Assembly: GCA_934193545.1 (NCBI GenBank)
Contig: CAKPVL010000019.1
Location: 1 to 24,084, forward strand
Source: an uncultured Granulicatella sp.
GTDB lineage: Bacteria; Bacillota; Bacilli; Lactobacillales; Aerococcaceae
Reading direction: 5' to 3'
DNA: 24,084 nucleotides
Both the position numbers and the translations under genes were made by a program. The notes below the pieces were generated by a model. The model was not told the origin of the DNA. It did no database searches and was given only the letters and a program-made list of their open reading frames with translations. Below are positions 7,361 through 15,042 of this stretch, piece after piece (the stretch's first letter is position 1; each line of letters opens with the position of its first letter).

Positions 7361-7389
7361 AGTATACCCCTACTTCCTCCTCGTTCCAA
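7361..7389 (-). promoter_or_regulatory. Promoter of the EamA gene
   Basis: Minus strand: TTGGAA (7384-7389), a spacer of 17 bases and TATACT (7361-7366). Confidence 0.65.
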
Positions 7390-7430
7390 GCACCCGTTCA
7401 TTCAAACGTGTCTTCTCTGTTCATTTCTAC

Positions 7431-7436
7431 TATAAT
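7431..7436 (+). promoter_or_regulatory. -10 box for the third membrane-protein paralogue
   Basis: TATAAT lies 54 bases before the ATG at 7491. The -35 region is poor (GTGTCT at 17-base spacing), so this rests on the -10 box alone. Confidence 0.4.
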
Positions 7437-7490
7437 AAAGACGAAGGTATACTGCCCTTCGCATTATTTTACGTAATTGGAGATGTTCTT

Positions 7491-7829
7491 ATGGCTGGAA
7501 TATTCTTTGCCGTATTATTTTTAGGTTTTAATGTTTACTTCTTTCCTATCTACCATATACTGGTTGGACTGAGAGCTGTTTTTATTCTCAAAAATCTTAA
7601 AGCTGGCTTATGCCTCATTATTGGCGGTTCAATCCTTGAAGCAGTTGCTTATTACGGCTTTTATAGCGGCGAGCTTAAACAAAGCGCTGGCTTTCTCTGG
7701 CTTCTCGGAGGCATTCCTTGCTATATCGGCATTTATTTGATTAACAAAAAAATAAACAAAGTAGCCCCAGTCGCATTTATCATTCGCACCATTTGCTTCT
7801 CCCTCGCACTCAACGTTGTAATCAACTAA
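7491..7829 (+). CDS. Small four-helix membrane protein, paralogue family member 3
   Basis: Protein of 112 residues, clearly related to the one at 6434: the same order of a YHxLxGL motif after helix 1, a Gly-rich helix 2 (GLCLIIGGSILEA), a GG-P-C-Y-I-G helix 3 (LLGGIPCYIGIYL), a lysine-rich loop (NKKINK) and a final helix after VAPVAFIIRT. The ribosome binding site is TTGGAG. It ends in a terminator very similar to that of its paralogue. The polar loops are very short, so a small-protein partner or regulator of a larger membrane complex is possible, but nothing in the sequence shows this. Confidence 0.75.
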   Translation: MAGIFFAVLFLGFNVYFFPIYHILVGLRAVFILKNLKAGLCLIIGGSILEAVAYYGFYSGELKQSAGFLWLLGGIPCYIGIYLINKKINKVAPVAFIIRTICFSLALNVVIN

Positions 7830-7841
7830 ATCTACCCCAAC

Positions 7842-7864
7842 AAAGACTCGCCCGCGAGTCTTTT
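7842..7864 (+). terminator. Terminator after the third paralogue
   Basis: AAAGACTC (7842-7849) pairs with GAGTCTTT (7856-7863), followed by T. Confidence 0.8.
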
Positions 7865-8096
7865 CCTATTTCTAGCACTCTTTAAGCAGTTTCCAAAGTT
7901 TCAGCACCCTGTCTAGTTGAGCTCGCCATCGCAAGCAAGAACCATTAGAATAAGCGTTCAATCACGCCTCCTGTTGTTAGCAACGAAGCACCAACTTAGT
8001 GAACAGCACTCTCTGTCGCGGATGTTCCGGTTTAGACGAAGCAAATTTTAATCGTTCAAAAGCCAGACCCTCTCGTTTTTTCAAAAAAAATAAAGA
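7865..8096. other. Non-coding stretch between terminator and element A
   Basis: No convincing frame, promoter or RNA gene. The short frame that starts at 7999 runs into the left arm of the hairpin element, lacks a ribosome binding site and has no protein-like pattern. I see nothing recognisable here. Confidence 0.5.
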
Positions 8097-8452
8097 AAAA
8101 TTCGTTGAACCATTGTGTCTCAAAAATAGAAGCTTGCGAGTTTCTTTGGATTTCCTCCAAATGCCTAAGGAGGATAAACAAAAAGAATCAGTTTATTGAA
8201 AGAATAGTGGGACTAAGCATTAAAACGAATAAGAGGACGTAGGAATTTATTCCGTACGTCCTCTTTGAGGCTTTAAAGGCGAGAGACCTTAGGCTCGAAC
8301 CGGTGCCCCACTATAACTCTTTCAATAATAAAACTGATTCTGAATTCGTTTATCCGACGATGCACTCATTCCCCTAAAATCCAAAAAAACGAAGCGAAGC
8401 TTCGTCTGTTCTTTCAAGCACACTCTCACAACACAATGGTTCAACGAATTTT
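8097..8452 (+). ncRNA. Structured intergenic hairpin element, copy A
   Basis: Large imperfect inverted repeat of 356 bases. The outermost 22 bases (8097-8118 and 8431-8452) are perfectly complementary, and further paired blocks lead in to TAGTGGG/CCCACTA around the core. The core, read on the plus strand, holds a 9-bp stem (8232-8240 with 8256-8264), a 1x2 internal loop, GGAA/TTCC (8242-8245 with 8250-8253) with a TTTA loop, then TTTGAGG, a second stem CGAG/CTCG (8280-8283 with 8294-8297) and CCGGTGC. Copies B, C and D share this architecture with different stem sequences. It lies between two convergent genes. Whether it acts as RNA or as folded DNA is unknown; the call as an RNA is inference from covariation. 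Confidence 0.6.
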
Positions 8453-8493
8453 ATCCTTTTATTTTATCACCATTTTATTTATTTTTTTGCACA

Positions 8494-8522
8494 CAAAAAG
8501 CCGAGAGGTTTCTCGGCTTTTC
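8494..8522 (-). terminator. Terminator of mscL
   Basis: AAGCCGAGA and TCTCGGCTT pair around a short GGTT loop, with a T run on the minus strand, eight bases beyond the mscL stop codon. Confidence 0.9.
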
Positions 8523-8529
8523 TCAACGA

Positions 8530-8913
8530 TTATTTGTTTGCTAATAAGTCGCGGATTTCTTTTAAGTAATCTTCTGCAGTTGGTGCAGCTGGAGCAGCAA
8601 CTTCTTCAGCTTGATCTTTCTTAGCTAATTCAGCAGCTTTGTTCATACCTTTAATGATTAAGAACAATACAGCGCCAACGATTACGAAGTTGATGATAGC
8701 AGCGATGAAAGCACCGATACCGATTTGAGCAGAACCTAAACGGAATGAAACTGCTGCGATATCTCCTGTGTTTGCTACCATAGCGATGATTGGTGAAATG
8801 ATATCTTTAACTAATGAATCAACGATTGCTTTGAAAGCTCCACCGATGATAACCGCTACTGCTAATTCAACGATATTCCCGCGCATTAAAAACTCTTTAA
8901 ACTCTTTTAACAT
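8530..8913 (-). CDS. mscL: Large-conductance mechanosensitive channel MscL
   Basis: Protein of 127 residues, the normal size. The amphipathic N-terminus MLKEFKEFLMRGNIVELAVA leads into the pore-lining first helix (about 14-45, with GGAFKAIVDSLVKDIISPII), a periplasmic-side loop, a second helix (about 64-90, IGAFIAAIINFVIVGAVLFL) and a cytoplasmic bundle helix at the end (AEDYLKEIRDLL). MscL opens under membrane tension and releases solutes during hypo-osmotic shock. A strong AGGAGG lies 10 bases before the ATG. It has its own promoter and terminator and so is a single-gene unit. The Ala/Pro/Glu linker before the last helix is a little longer than in E. coli. Confidence 0.97.
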   Translation of the reverse strand: MLKEFKEFLMRGNIVELAVAVIIGGAFKAIVDSLVKDIISPIIAMVANTGDIAAVSFRLGSAQIGIGAFIAAIINFVIVGAVLFLIIKGMNKAAELAKKDQAEEVAAPAAPTAEDYLKEIRDLLANK

Positions 8914-8959
8914 AAATGTTTTCCTCCTTTGTTTTTTAGGTTAAATAATTACCTTCAAT

Positions 8960-8988
8960 AGAATACTAAAATTAAATGTAAAACTCAA
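8960..8988 (-). promoter_or_regulatory. Probable mscL promoter
   Basis: Minus strand: TTGAGT (8983-8988), a spacer of 17 bases and TATTCT (8960-8965). The surrounding DNA is very AT-rich. Confidence 0.5.
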
Positions 8989-9006
8989 CTAAAAACATTC
9001 AGAAAT

Positions 9007-10128
9007 TTACACTTTTCGTACATAATTTTGCGGAGTGTATTTTTCTACTGAAAATCCGACTTCTTCCCCTGCTGCCATACGAGCTAATAATTCGCCAATC
9101 CAGACGCCGCTTGTGAGCCCTGAAGAGCCCAAACCACTTGCCACAAAGGCATTTGTCGTATTTGGAACTTCGCCAAAGAACGGTAGAAAATCGGAAGTAT
9201 ACGCACGCGTTCCAACGCGCACGCCACTGCGTTTAGCATTTTTTAGACTTGGAAGACTCGCACACGCTTCCTCGTACATGCCGTTTAAGAGCTCTTCATC
9301 TGGAACCAAATCGAAACCTTGCGTGTTTTCGTGAGTCGCTCCGACTAAAATTTTGCCATCTGGGAATGGAAGAATATCAATCTCACCGTGCAACATGCAC
9401 ACTGGCCATTTCGACGTATCTTCGGTCGTCTCCAAGGTTAATTCAATCAACTGACCCTTTTGCGGACGCACATCCACGTAGTAGCCAAGCGGTTCGATGA
9501 GTTCTTTGATCCACGCGCCACTAGAAAGGACTACCGCATCGAAGGCGTGCACCTCTTCGCCAAGACGCACGCGGACTTCTTCACCGACAGCTTCAAGCGT
9601 TACTTTTTCACGGATTACACGAGCCCCGTTCTTCTCTGCTTGTTCTAATAGAAGCGTCACGAGCAGCTCCCCGTCCACGCGACCGCCACCGCTACAATAA
9701 AGCGCGCCGTCTGGATTCGACCAGCCCGGAATCACCTGCGCCACGTCTTCTGGAGTGAGGGCATGTACCTCGCCAATCATCGGCGCATCCACACGTCGCT
9801 CCACGGCCATCTCTTCGACCTTCGCTAATTGCTTTGCGGTATGCTTGAAAATATACGCCCCGACTTGTTCATACGGCAACTCACTGACGCCATCTGCGCG
9901 CAATTGATCCATTAACTGCGGATAGTACGCAGCCCCGTGTGATACGAGTTGGTACCAGTCTTTATTGCGACGTTGCGACAACCATGGGCAAATAATCCCG
10001 GCAGCCGCCTTCGTTGCTTGGCCCACGCCCGCGTCAAATACCGTTACTTCGATTCCTTTTTTGCTGAGCTGATACGCCGCAGTCGCCCCGACAATCCCAG
10101 CCCCTACGATTGCTACTTTCTTCGTCAT
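9007..10128 (-). CDS. FAD-dependent oxidoreductase of the D-amino-acid oxidase / DadA family
   Basis: Protein of 373 residues. The N-terminus KKVAIVGAGIVGATAAYQL carries the FAD-binding GxGxxG (residues 9-14), with a conserved acidic residue at the end of the second strand (VTVFDAG). Other family marks are the AAAGIICPWLSQRR segment, GGGRVDGELL, VVLSSGAW, the RPQKGQLIEL strand, and a C-terminal FAD contact (VASGLGSSGLTSG). Members oxidise glycine, sarcosine, D-amino acids or related amines; the substrate cannot be read from sequence. I chose the ATG at 10128 rather than the GTG at 10137, because AGGAG lies 8 bases ahead of the ATG and overlaps the amidase stop codon. It is translationally coupled to the amidase. 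Confidence 0.88.
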   Translation of the reverse strand: MTKKVAIVGAGIVGATAAYQLSKKGIEVTVFDAGVGQATKAAAGIICPWLSQRRNKDWYQLVSHGAAYYPQLMDQLRADGVSELPYEQVGAYIFKHTAKQLAKVEEMAVERRVDAPMIGEVHALTPEDVAQVIPGWSNPDGALYCSGGGRVDGELLVTLLLEQAEKNGARVIREKVTLEAVGEEVRVRLGEEVHAFDAVVLSSGAWIKELIEPLGYYVDVRPQKGQLIELTLETTEDTSKWPVCMLHGEIDILPFPDGKILVGATHENTQGFDLVPDEELLNGMYEEACASLPSLKNAKRSGVRVGTRAYTSDFLPFFGEVPNTTNAFVASGLGSSGLTSGVWIGELLARMAAGEEVGFSVEKYTPQNYVRKV

Positions 10129-10139
10129 CTTCTTCACTC

Positions 10140-11588
10140 CTAGCTGAAGTCTCTTGTTTCAAATTGCCCTTCGCGTTCAAACCATTCTGCCACAGTTAAA
10201 AGCAATGCCTCTTGTCCACGCGCCGCCATCAACTGCACGCCGATTGGAAGTCCTTTTTCGGTTAAAAAAACTGGCAAACTAATCGCTGGTGCGCCTGTAA
10301 TATTGGATAATTGCGTAAATGGTGTCAGCGCAAGCGTACGGTCAAACATGCGCCAAATCACGCTTTGTTGTTCAGGAACACTTAGTTCGTCCATATGCTC
10401 CAACGCGCTTCTCACCGATTCTTCCATCGGGAATTGCGTATGAAGCGGAGCCACGTCGCTCACACTCGGCGTTAAAATCAAATCGTACTGCTCATGCACC
10501 TTTTCCTTCGCATGCGCATACGTGTCCCATTTCGACAAAGCCGCGCTGTAATCTTTGGCTAAAATACGTTCCCCTGACTGGTAAATGCCCCAAGTCATGA
10601 GTTCCATATCGTCTCTTGTGAACTTACGGCCAAAACTTGCCTCCATGCCTTGGAACATCGCCGCCGTCTCCACACTATTCATCACGTAGTAGTTCTTCAT
10701 CACTTCCACGCCGTCAACTGGCCAGCCAATCGGTTCAACCACACAGCCAAGTCCCTCAAGGAAATTCACTGCTTTCCGAAGCGCCTCCTTGGCTTCCGGA
10801 GCGACAAAGCTTTCAATAGGAGACTTCTCAATCACGCCTACTCGAAGCGGACGGTTTGGAAGAGCGTCCCAGTCTTTAATAAGCGGTGTTAAAAATGGAC
10901 TATCCTTTTGCTCGACTTGCATCCATTTCAACAACTCGCGGGTATCACGGACCGTCTTCGTCATCGCAAAATTCACCGCAGCGCCTTGCCAGCCACGATA
11001 GTTCCCAGGGCCGACAGGAATGCGCCCACGACTCGGCTTCAACCCGATTAAGCCCGTAAAGCTCGCTGGAATTCGAATCGAACCACCGCCGTCACTCGCC
11101 CCTGCAATCGGAACGATGCCTCCAGCTACAGCAGCCGCCGCACCACCGCTGGATCCACCTGCATTGCGATTGACGTCATACGGATTATTCGCAGGGCCCC
11201 ATAACTGTGGCTCTGTCATATTCTTAAAGCCAAACTCTGGCGTATTCGTACGTCCAACAATGATAAAACCTGCTGCTTCCAGACGCTTCACGAAATTATC
11301 GGTACGGTTTACTGGAATCCCCTTCAAGAGCTTACTTCCCGCGCTCGATGGTTCCCCCGCTTGATTTTGCCCGAGGTCCTTCAAGAGAAGCGGTACCCCG
11401 CCAAACGGTAAGCCTTCAAACGAACGCACCACCGCCTCTTCTAGCGCACGTTCGGCCTGCAAGTGTACAACCGCGTTTAGGCTTGGATTTCGTTGTTCAA
11501 TTTTCTCTAATGTCTCTTGGACTAATTCCTTAGGAGATACCTCGCCACTAGCGACGGCCTCTCTCATCTCGATGGCGTCTTTCCACAT
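10140..11588 (-). CDS. Amidase-signature-family hydrolase
   Basis: Protein of 482 residues with a full amidase signature: a catalytic Lys in VPLLLKDLG (about residue 70), the cis-Ser in [14 protein letters not shown] (about 146) and the nucleophile Ser in [11 protein letters not shown] (about 170). These enzymes hydrolyse amides to acid and ammonia. Lack of linked gatB/gatC and the partner gene argue against a GatA role. The frame extends 26 codons upstream, but the start at 11588 has GGGA 9 bases ahead and matches the family start; a promoter at 11616-11644 would leave almost no leader for the ATG at 11606. The downstream oxidase suggests a small catabolic pathway, for example an amide converted to an amino acid and then oxidised; this is inference. 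Confidence 0.9.
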   Translation of the reverse strand: MWKDAIEMREAVASGEVSPKELVQETLEKIEQRNPSLNAVVHLQAERALEEAVVRSFEGLPFGGVPLLLKDLGQNQAGEPSSAGSKLLKGIPVNRTDNFVKRLEAAGFIIVGRTNTPEFGFKNMTEPQLWGPANNPYDVNRNAGGSSGGAAAAVAGGIVPIAGASDGGGSIRIPASFTGLIGLKPSRGRIPVGPGNYRGWQGAAVNFAMTKTVRDTRELLKWMQVEQKDSPFLTPLIKDWDALPNRPLRVGVIEKSPIESFVAPEAKEALRKAVNFLEGLGCVVEPIGWPVDGVEVMKNYYVMNSVETAAMFQGMEASFGRKFTRDDMELMTWGIYQSGERILAKDYSAALSKWDTYAHAKEKVHEQYDLILTPSVSDVAPLHTQFPMEESVRSALEHMDELSVPEQQSVIWRMFDRTLALTPFTQLSNITGAPAISLPVFLTEKGLPIGVQLMAARGQEALLLTVAEWFEREGQFETRDFS

Positions 11589-11615
11589 AGTTTCACGTCC
11601 CTTCATGTCTTCCTT

Positions 11616-11644
11616 ATTGTACAGTGAAACGGAAAGTCGGTAAA
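11616..11644 (-). promoter_or_regulatory. Probable promoter of the amidase-oxidase operon
   Basis: Minus strand: TTTACC (11639-11644), a spacer of 17 bases and TACAAT (11616-11621). The -35 is only a partial match. Confidence 0.45.
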
Positions 11645-11827
11645 GGCTCACGCAGTCACAACACATTGAGCGCGCCTAAAACGCTAGAACTTTTTGGAAA
11701 CAAATTCCGGAAAATACCCCCTGTTACCGTTTACTCCTGACTTTTTCAAAGTGATTTTGGAAATTGAAGAAAATATGAAGAAACTATTGAGAAATATATA
11801 AAAATTGGTAGTAAAAATTTATATTTG

Positions 11828-11836
11828 TGATATAAT
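11828..11836 (+). promoter_or_regulatory. Extended -10 promoter of the LPxTG adhesin gene
   Basis: TGaTATAAT is a perfect extended -10 box within a strongly AT-rich stretch (11750-11850). No good -35 is present at 17 bases. It implies a leader of about 110 bases before the ATG at 11954. Confidence 0.65.
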
Positions 11837-11855
11837 AATACATATAAACTTTACC

Positions 11856-11924
11856 GAGAACAGTAACTAGACGGCTTTTTGCAAGGGTTGCTCTATTTTT
11901 TTGGAGATTTTAGTTACTTTTCTC
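11856..11924 (+). promoter_or_regulatory. Structured 5' leader of the adhesin mRNA
   Basis: GAGA..AGTAACTA (11856-11869) pairs with TAGTTACT..TCTC (11911-11924). The loop contains a second small hairpin GCAA-GGG-TTGC (11881-11891) followed by a T-rich tract (CTATTTTTTT), which looks like a weak intrinsic terminator. The two could compete, giving attenuation. No known riboswitch or T-box motif is visible. Confidence 0.4.
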
Positions 11925-11953
11925 ACAAATTAATACCTTTAGGAGGAAAAATA

Positions 11954-13651
11954 ATGAAAGATTTCATCAAAGGAAGACTTTCGAAGCTACTCTTCGTATT
12001 GTTCATCCCGATGTTATTATTCATGCTGGCCCCTCAATCGGTGGTAAACGCGGCAGACGTTAGTAATAACATCAGTTCATTGACGGTTTCTTCAAGCGAA
12101 ATCACAGACGGCGGACAAACAACCGTTAAATTTACGTTTGACGAACACGCTCAAAAAATCAAAGCTGGGGACACTCTTGCAGTGACTTGGCCAAGTTCAG
12201 GCACTCTTCACGGGACTGGATTTAAGAAAACAATCAAGTTAACCATCGAAGGTAAATACGTTGGGGACATGGTCATCACAGACGGTTCGGCTAAAGTAAC
12301 GTTCAACGACGGCATCACTGGCCTTGAGAACGTTCGCGGTTGGGGTGAATTCGAAATCGAAGGTCACAACGACACAGCAACGGACAAAGAACACGTTGGT
12401 AAATTTACGATCGTAAGTGGAGACAAATCTGTCGACTTGAACGTGAAGAAAATGGCGACTGGCGTAAACAACGCTCCATTCTACTTAAAAGCTGGGGACA
12501 TGCACGCTGACGACCCTGAACACATTCTTTGGACATTAACGATTAATGCGATGAACTTAGAAGTGGACGGCGACGTTCGTGTGGAAGACGAAGTGCAAGG
12601 CGGACACAAATTGGTGACAGACAGCTTCAGTATTACAACGACTGGAAATAAACCTGGCTACTTTTCTGGAGCTACAGCGATTGAAGATTTTAAAGCAGCG
12701 TTCCCTGGATCAACATTTACAGTGGATGCTTCAGGAAAAATCACAATCACAATTCCAAAAGACCTCATCAACAAGACTGGCGTTCTAATTTTCTATCGTA
12801 CAAAAGTAGAAAACGAAAACCAAAAAGACTTCAAGAACAACACGAAAGTTTGGTACCAAGTTAAAGGTGAAACTGCGGTTGTGGCTAAAGAAGTCAACGC
12901 ATCTGTTGCTAACATCAATGCAAACGGTGGTGTTGACGGAGACCAATCTCTTCCAAAGATAACAACAACGGAAGCTCCTACAACAACTACTACAACAACG
13001 GAAGCTCCTACGACGACTACAACAACAACGGAAGCTCCTACGACAACAACGACGACAACAGAGTCTACAACGACTTCAACAACAACAACTGAAGCTCCAA
13101 CGACTACGACTACAGAAGCTACGACAACAACAGCAACTACAACGACAGAGTCTACAACAGCTGCAACAACAACTACCGAAGCAACGACTGCTTCTACAAC
13201 TGCTGCAACAACGACTACTGAAGCAACGACTGCTTCAACTACAGCAGCAACTACAACTACTGAAGCAACGACTGCTTCAACTACAGCAGCAACTACAACT
13301 ACTGAAGCAACGACTGTTTCAACGACAGCTGCAACTACAACTACTGAAGCGACTACTGTTTCAACTACTGCCGGAACAACGACTACTGAAGCGACTACTG
13401 TTTCAACTACTGCCGCTACAACAACATCTGAAGGCTCTTCTACTACAGAAGGCTCAACAACAGGCGTAACGACAGGCGAAACAACTAGCGCTACAACAGT
13501 AACTCCTGCACCAGAAACAACAACAACGACTGTTACACCAGACCTACCAAACACTGGTACATCAAATAACACAGCCGTAATTCTAGCAGGAATCATCGTA
13601 ACAATCTCTGCGATGTTCGTTCTAGTTTCTAAAAAAGCAGAACAACAATAG
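11954..13651 (+). CDS. LPxTG-anchored surface adhesin with Thr-rich stalk
   Basis: Protein of 565 residues. A signal peptide (positive MKDFIKGRLSK, hydrophobic core, cleavage near residue 33) is followed by a folded region of about 300 residues (ISSLTVSSSEITDGGQTTVK, AGDTLAVTWP, RVEDEVQGGHKLV, DLINKTGVLIFYRTKV). Its pattern resembles the tandem Ig-like domains of MSCRAMM / collagen-binding adhesins. Residues about 336-522 form a Thr-rich stalk with two repeat types. The end has the sorting signal LPNTG (531-535), a hydrophobic helix and KKAEQQ. Sortase A would anchor it to peptidoglycan; the Thr stalk is a likely glycosylation target. The ATG at 11954 has AGGAGG 7 bases ahead, and the in-frame extension upstream is only leader. 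Ligand unknown. Confidence 0.9.
   Translation: MKDFIKGRLSKLLFVLFIPMLLFMLAPQSVVNAADVSNNISSLTVSSSEITDGGQTTVKFTFDEHAQKIKAGDTLAVTWPSSGTLHGTGFKKTIKLTIEGKYVGDMVITDGSAKVTFNDGITGLENVRGWGEFEIEGHNDTATDKEHVGKFTIVSGDKSVDLNVKKMATGVNNAPFYLKAGDMHADDPEHILWTLTINAMNLEVDGDVRVEDEVQGGHKLVTDSFSITTTGNKPGYFSGATAIEDFKAAFPGSTFTVDASGKITITIPKDLINKTGVLIFYRTKVENENQKDFKNNTKVWYQVKGETAVVAKEVNASVANINANGGVDGDQSLPKITTTEAPTTTTTTTEAPTTTTTTTEAPTTTTTTTESTTTSTTTTEAPTTTTTEATTTTATTTTESTTAATTTTEATTASTTAATTTTEATTASTTAATTTTEATTASTTAATTTTEATTVSTTAATTTTEATTVSTTAGTTTTEATTVSTTAATTTSEGSSTTEGSTTGVTTGETTSATTVTPAPETTTTTVTPDLPNTGTSNNTAVILAGIIVTISAMFVLVSKKAEQQ
13166..13417 (+). repeat. Six tandem 42-bp coding repeats in the adhesin stalk
   Basis: Six consecutive 14-codon units with consensus TTTTEATTxSTTAA, where x is A in units 1-3 and V in units 4-6. 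Synonymous differences separate the early units; later ones are nearly identical. An earlier block (about 12958-13100) repeats TTEAPTTTTT. Both kinds are likely to vary in copy number between strains. Confidence 0.85.
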
Positions 13652-13665
13652 TTAAATAAACGCAT

Positions 13666-13699
13666 AAAAAAACTAGCAGAAAAATCTGCTAGTTTTTTT
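13666..13699. terminator. Bidirectional terminator between adhesin and fic
   Basis: AAAAAAACTAGCAGA and TCTGCTAGTTTTTTT form a perfect 15-bp stem around AAAA. T runs on both strands serve the convergent genes. Confidence 0.93.
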
Positions 13700-13741
13700 G
13701 CATCTAATAAAAGTAGTACCTATCAAACGAGATATTTAAAT

Positions 13742-14788
13742 TTAGTTAGTTTTTACATAATAGGTTGATCTTCCTTTTCCATATCGATGAATATAGCCTT
13801 CTTCGACGAGTTTTTTCAGCATATTTTCAACGGTTGCTTTGCCTATACTTGGGACTAATTCCATGATATCTGATTTAGTAAACTTACCCAATTTTTTATT
13901 GACTGCTTTTCTAACCAACTCAAGAGAAGGAATCTTTTCATCTACATAGTCAACTCTCTCTTCAAAATCAATATAAGCTGCCAATATTGTTCTTAGAATA
14001 TATTTTATAAAAGGAGTCACATCTTCTTGACCTTCATGCCAATTCAACCCACTCTTTCTTAAAGAGGAGTAGTAACTCTCTTTATTTTGCTCAATTTTGC
14101 TCTCTAAACTAATGTACTTCCCAATCACATACCCTTGTCTATATAGAAGAAGTGTCGTTAACAATCGACTCATTCTACCATTTCCATCATTAAACGGATG
14201 TATACAAAGAAAATCATGGATAAATATCGGGATTAACAACAACGAATCTACTTCATGCTTATCCAAAGCTCTATTAAGCTCTCTACAAATGTCTTCAATT
14301 GCTTTCGGTGTCTCATACGGAGGTACTGGCTTAAATATTTCTATAACATTTCCATTTTGATCCCGTTCAACGATAGAATTTTGAGTATTTTTATATCTTC
14401 CCCCAATTCCTTTTTCACTATATTTATACAATTCTCTGTGGAGTTGTAATATATAATTGCTATTGATAGGAATATATTCATAACTTTCGTGTATCGTGTT
14501 TAAGACGTCCCTATAGCCTAAAATTTCTTCCTCGTCTCTGTTTCTCGGTGTTGTTTTCTGAGCCATTAACTCCTTAATTCTCGTTGTTGTCGTGACAATT
14601 CCTTCTATTTTATTCGAATCTTCCACACTTTGAACTTTAGCAATTTCTACCAATTTATCTAAAACGGCAGGTTTTTGTTCCAAAAATAGCTCTTGTTTAC
14701 CCTTATGTTCATGAATTTTTGCTAGAAGATTAACCACTTCAACATCCCATTGACTTTGCGATAATTTTTCATAATCAAAAACTCTCAT
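13742..14788 (-). CDS. Fic-domain AMP-transferase with C-terminal winged helix
   Basis: Protein of 348 residues. The canonical Fic active site HPFNDGNGRMSR (197-208) has the catalytic His197, the metal-binding Asp201 and the phosphate-binding Arg205. An N-terminal inhibitory motif SNKIEG (58-63, S-x-x-x-E-G, with Glu62 as inhibitory residue) makes it a class II Fic whose activity is self-restrained. Residues about 285-348 form a winged helix (KFTKSDIMELVPSIGKATVE, then YGKGRSTYYV). Fic proteins transfer AMP from ATP to Ser/Thr/Tyr of target proteins. The start codon is preceded by GGAGG with a TAGGCGA box between the two. Upstream lie four more direct boxes and one inverted box, which suggests that the protein binds its own promoter. 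Confidence 0.93.
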   Translation of the reverse strand: MRVFDYEKLSQSQWDVEVVNLLAKIHEHKGKQELFLEQKPAVLDKLVEIAKVQSVEDSNKIEGIVTTTTRIKELMAQKTTPRNRDEEEILGYRDVLNTIHESYEYIPINSNYILQLHRELYKYSEKGIGGRYKNTQNSIVERDQNGNVIEIFKPVPPYETPKAIEDICRELNRALDKHEVDSLLLIPIFIHDFLCIHPFNDGNGRMSRLLTTLLLYRQGYVIGKYISLESKIEQNKESYYSSLRKSGLNWHEGQEDVTPFIKYILRTILAAYIDFEERVDYVDEKIPSLELVRKAVNKKLGKFTKSDIMELVPSIGKATVENMLKKLVEEGYIHRYGKGRSTYYVKTN

Positions 14789-14926
14789 TCGCCTACCTCC
14801 TTCTTTTTTCTCCTAATTATACATTGTTTTTAGGCGATTTGAAAGTAGTTAGGCGATTCTGCCTTACTCTCTTTTCGCCTAATTTACCTCAATTTTAGGC
14901 GATTTGAAAACGAGTTAGGCGATTCT
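14789..14926. promoter_or_regulatory. Operator array of TTAGGCGA boxes over the fic promoter
   Basis: Six boxes are visible: TTAGGCGA on the plus strand at 14830, 14849, 14895 and 14915, the reverse complement TCGCCTAA at 14875-14882, and TCGCCTA at 14789-14795 between the fic ribosome binding site and start codon. Boxes come in pairs 19-20 bases apart, and the two pairs sit in near-identical units (about 14827-14860 and 14892-14926). The arrangement covers promoter, leader and upstream region, as expected for cooperative autoregulation. That Fic's own winged helix is the binder is inference. Confidence 0.6.
14816..14844 (-). promoter_or_regulatory. Promoter of fic
   Basis: Minus strand: TTTCAA (14839-14844), a spacer of 17 bases and TATAAT (14816-14821). 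One TTAGGCGA box lies entirely in the spacer (14830-14837), so its occupation should block RNA polymerase. Confidence 0.65.
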
Positions 14927-15042
14927 ATCCACCTCCAAGCACCTCTCATCCCTCCGATGCGGGATTCCAAATGCAATAACGCTCTGTCTGCTAAGCTAAC
15001 CCTGTTTTCATTGCTATTATACTCGCTTATTTAGAGGCACAA

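Noticed and set aside
7999..8199. Open frame of 66 codons before element A
   Set aside because: It runs through the left arm of the hairpin, has no ribosome binding site or promoter, and its composition does not look like a protein.
8280..8310. GGCTCGAACC in element A resembles a tRNA T-arm
   Set aside because: No acceptor stem, anticodon arm or D-arm fits around it, and the other copies do not keep the T-loop sequence.
8200..8320. Possible known ribozyme or riboswitch (hammerhead, twister, T-box) in the element core
   Set aside because: The required conserved bases are absent: no CTGATGA/GAAA for hammerhead, no T-box GGTGGNACC sequence, and no twister core that I could place in all four copies.
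11879..11953. N-terminal extension of the adhesin frame
   Set aside because: It starts at a non-ATG codon inside the mRNA leader; AGGAGG at 11941 and a clear signal peptide fix the start at 11954.
12958..13440. Regular repeats that could suggest a CRISPR array
   Set aside because: The repeats are in-frame Thr codons of the adhesin, with no unique spacers.
12793..13665. Open frame of 290 codons on the minus strand opposite the adhesin
   Set aside because: It is a Val/Ala-only shadow of the Thr-rich repeats (complement of ACA/ACT/GCA codons), with no ribosome binding site and no protein-like composition.
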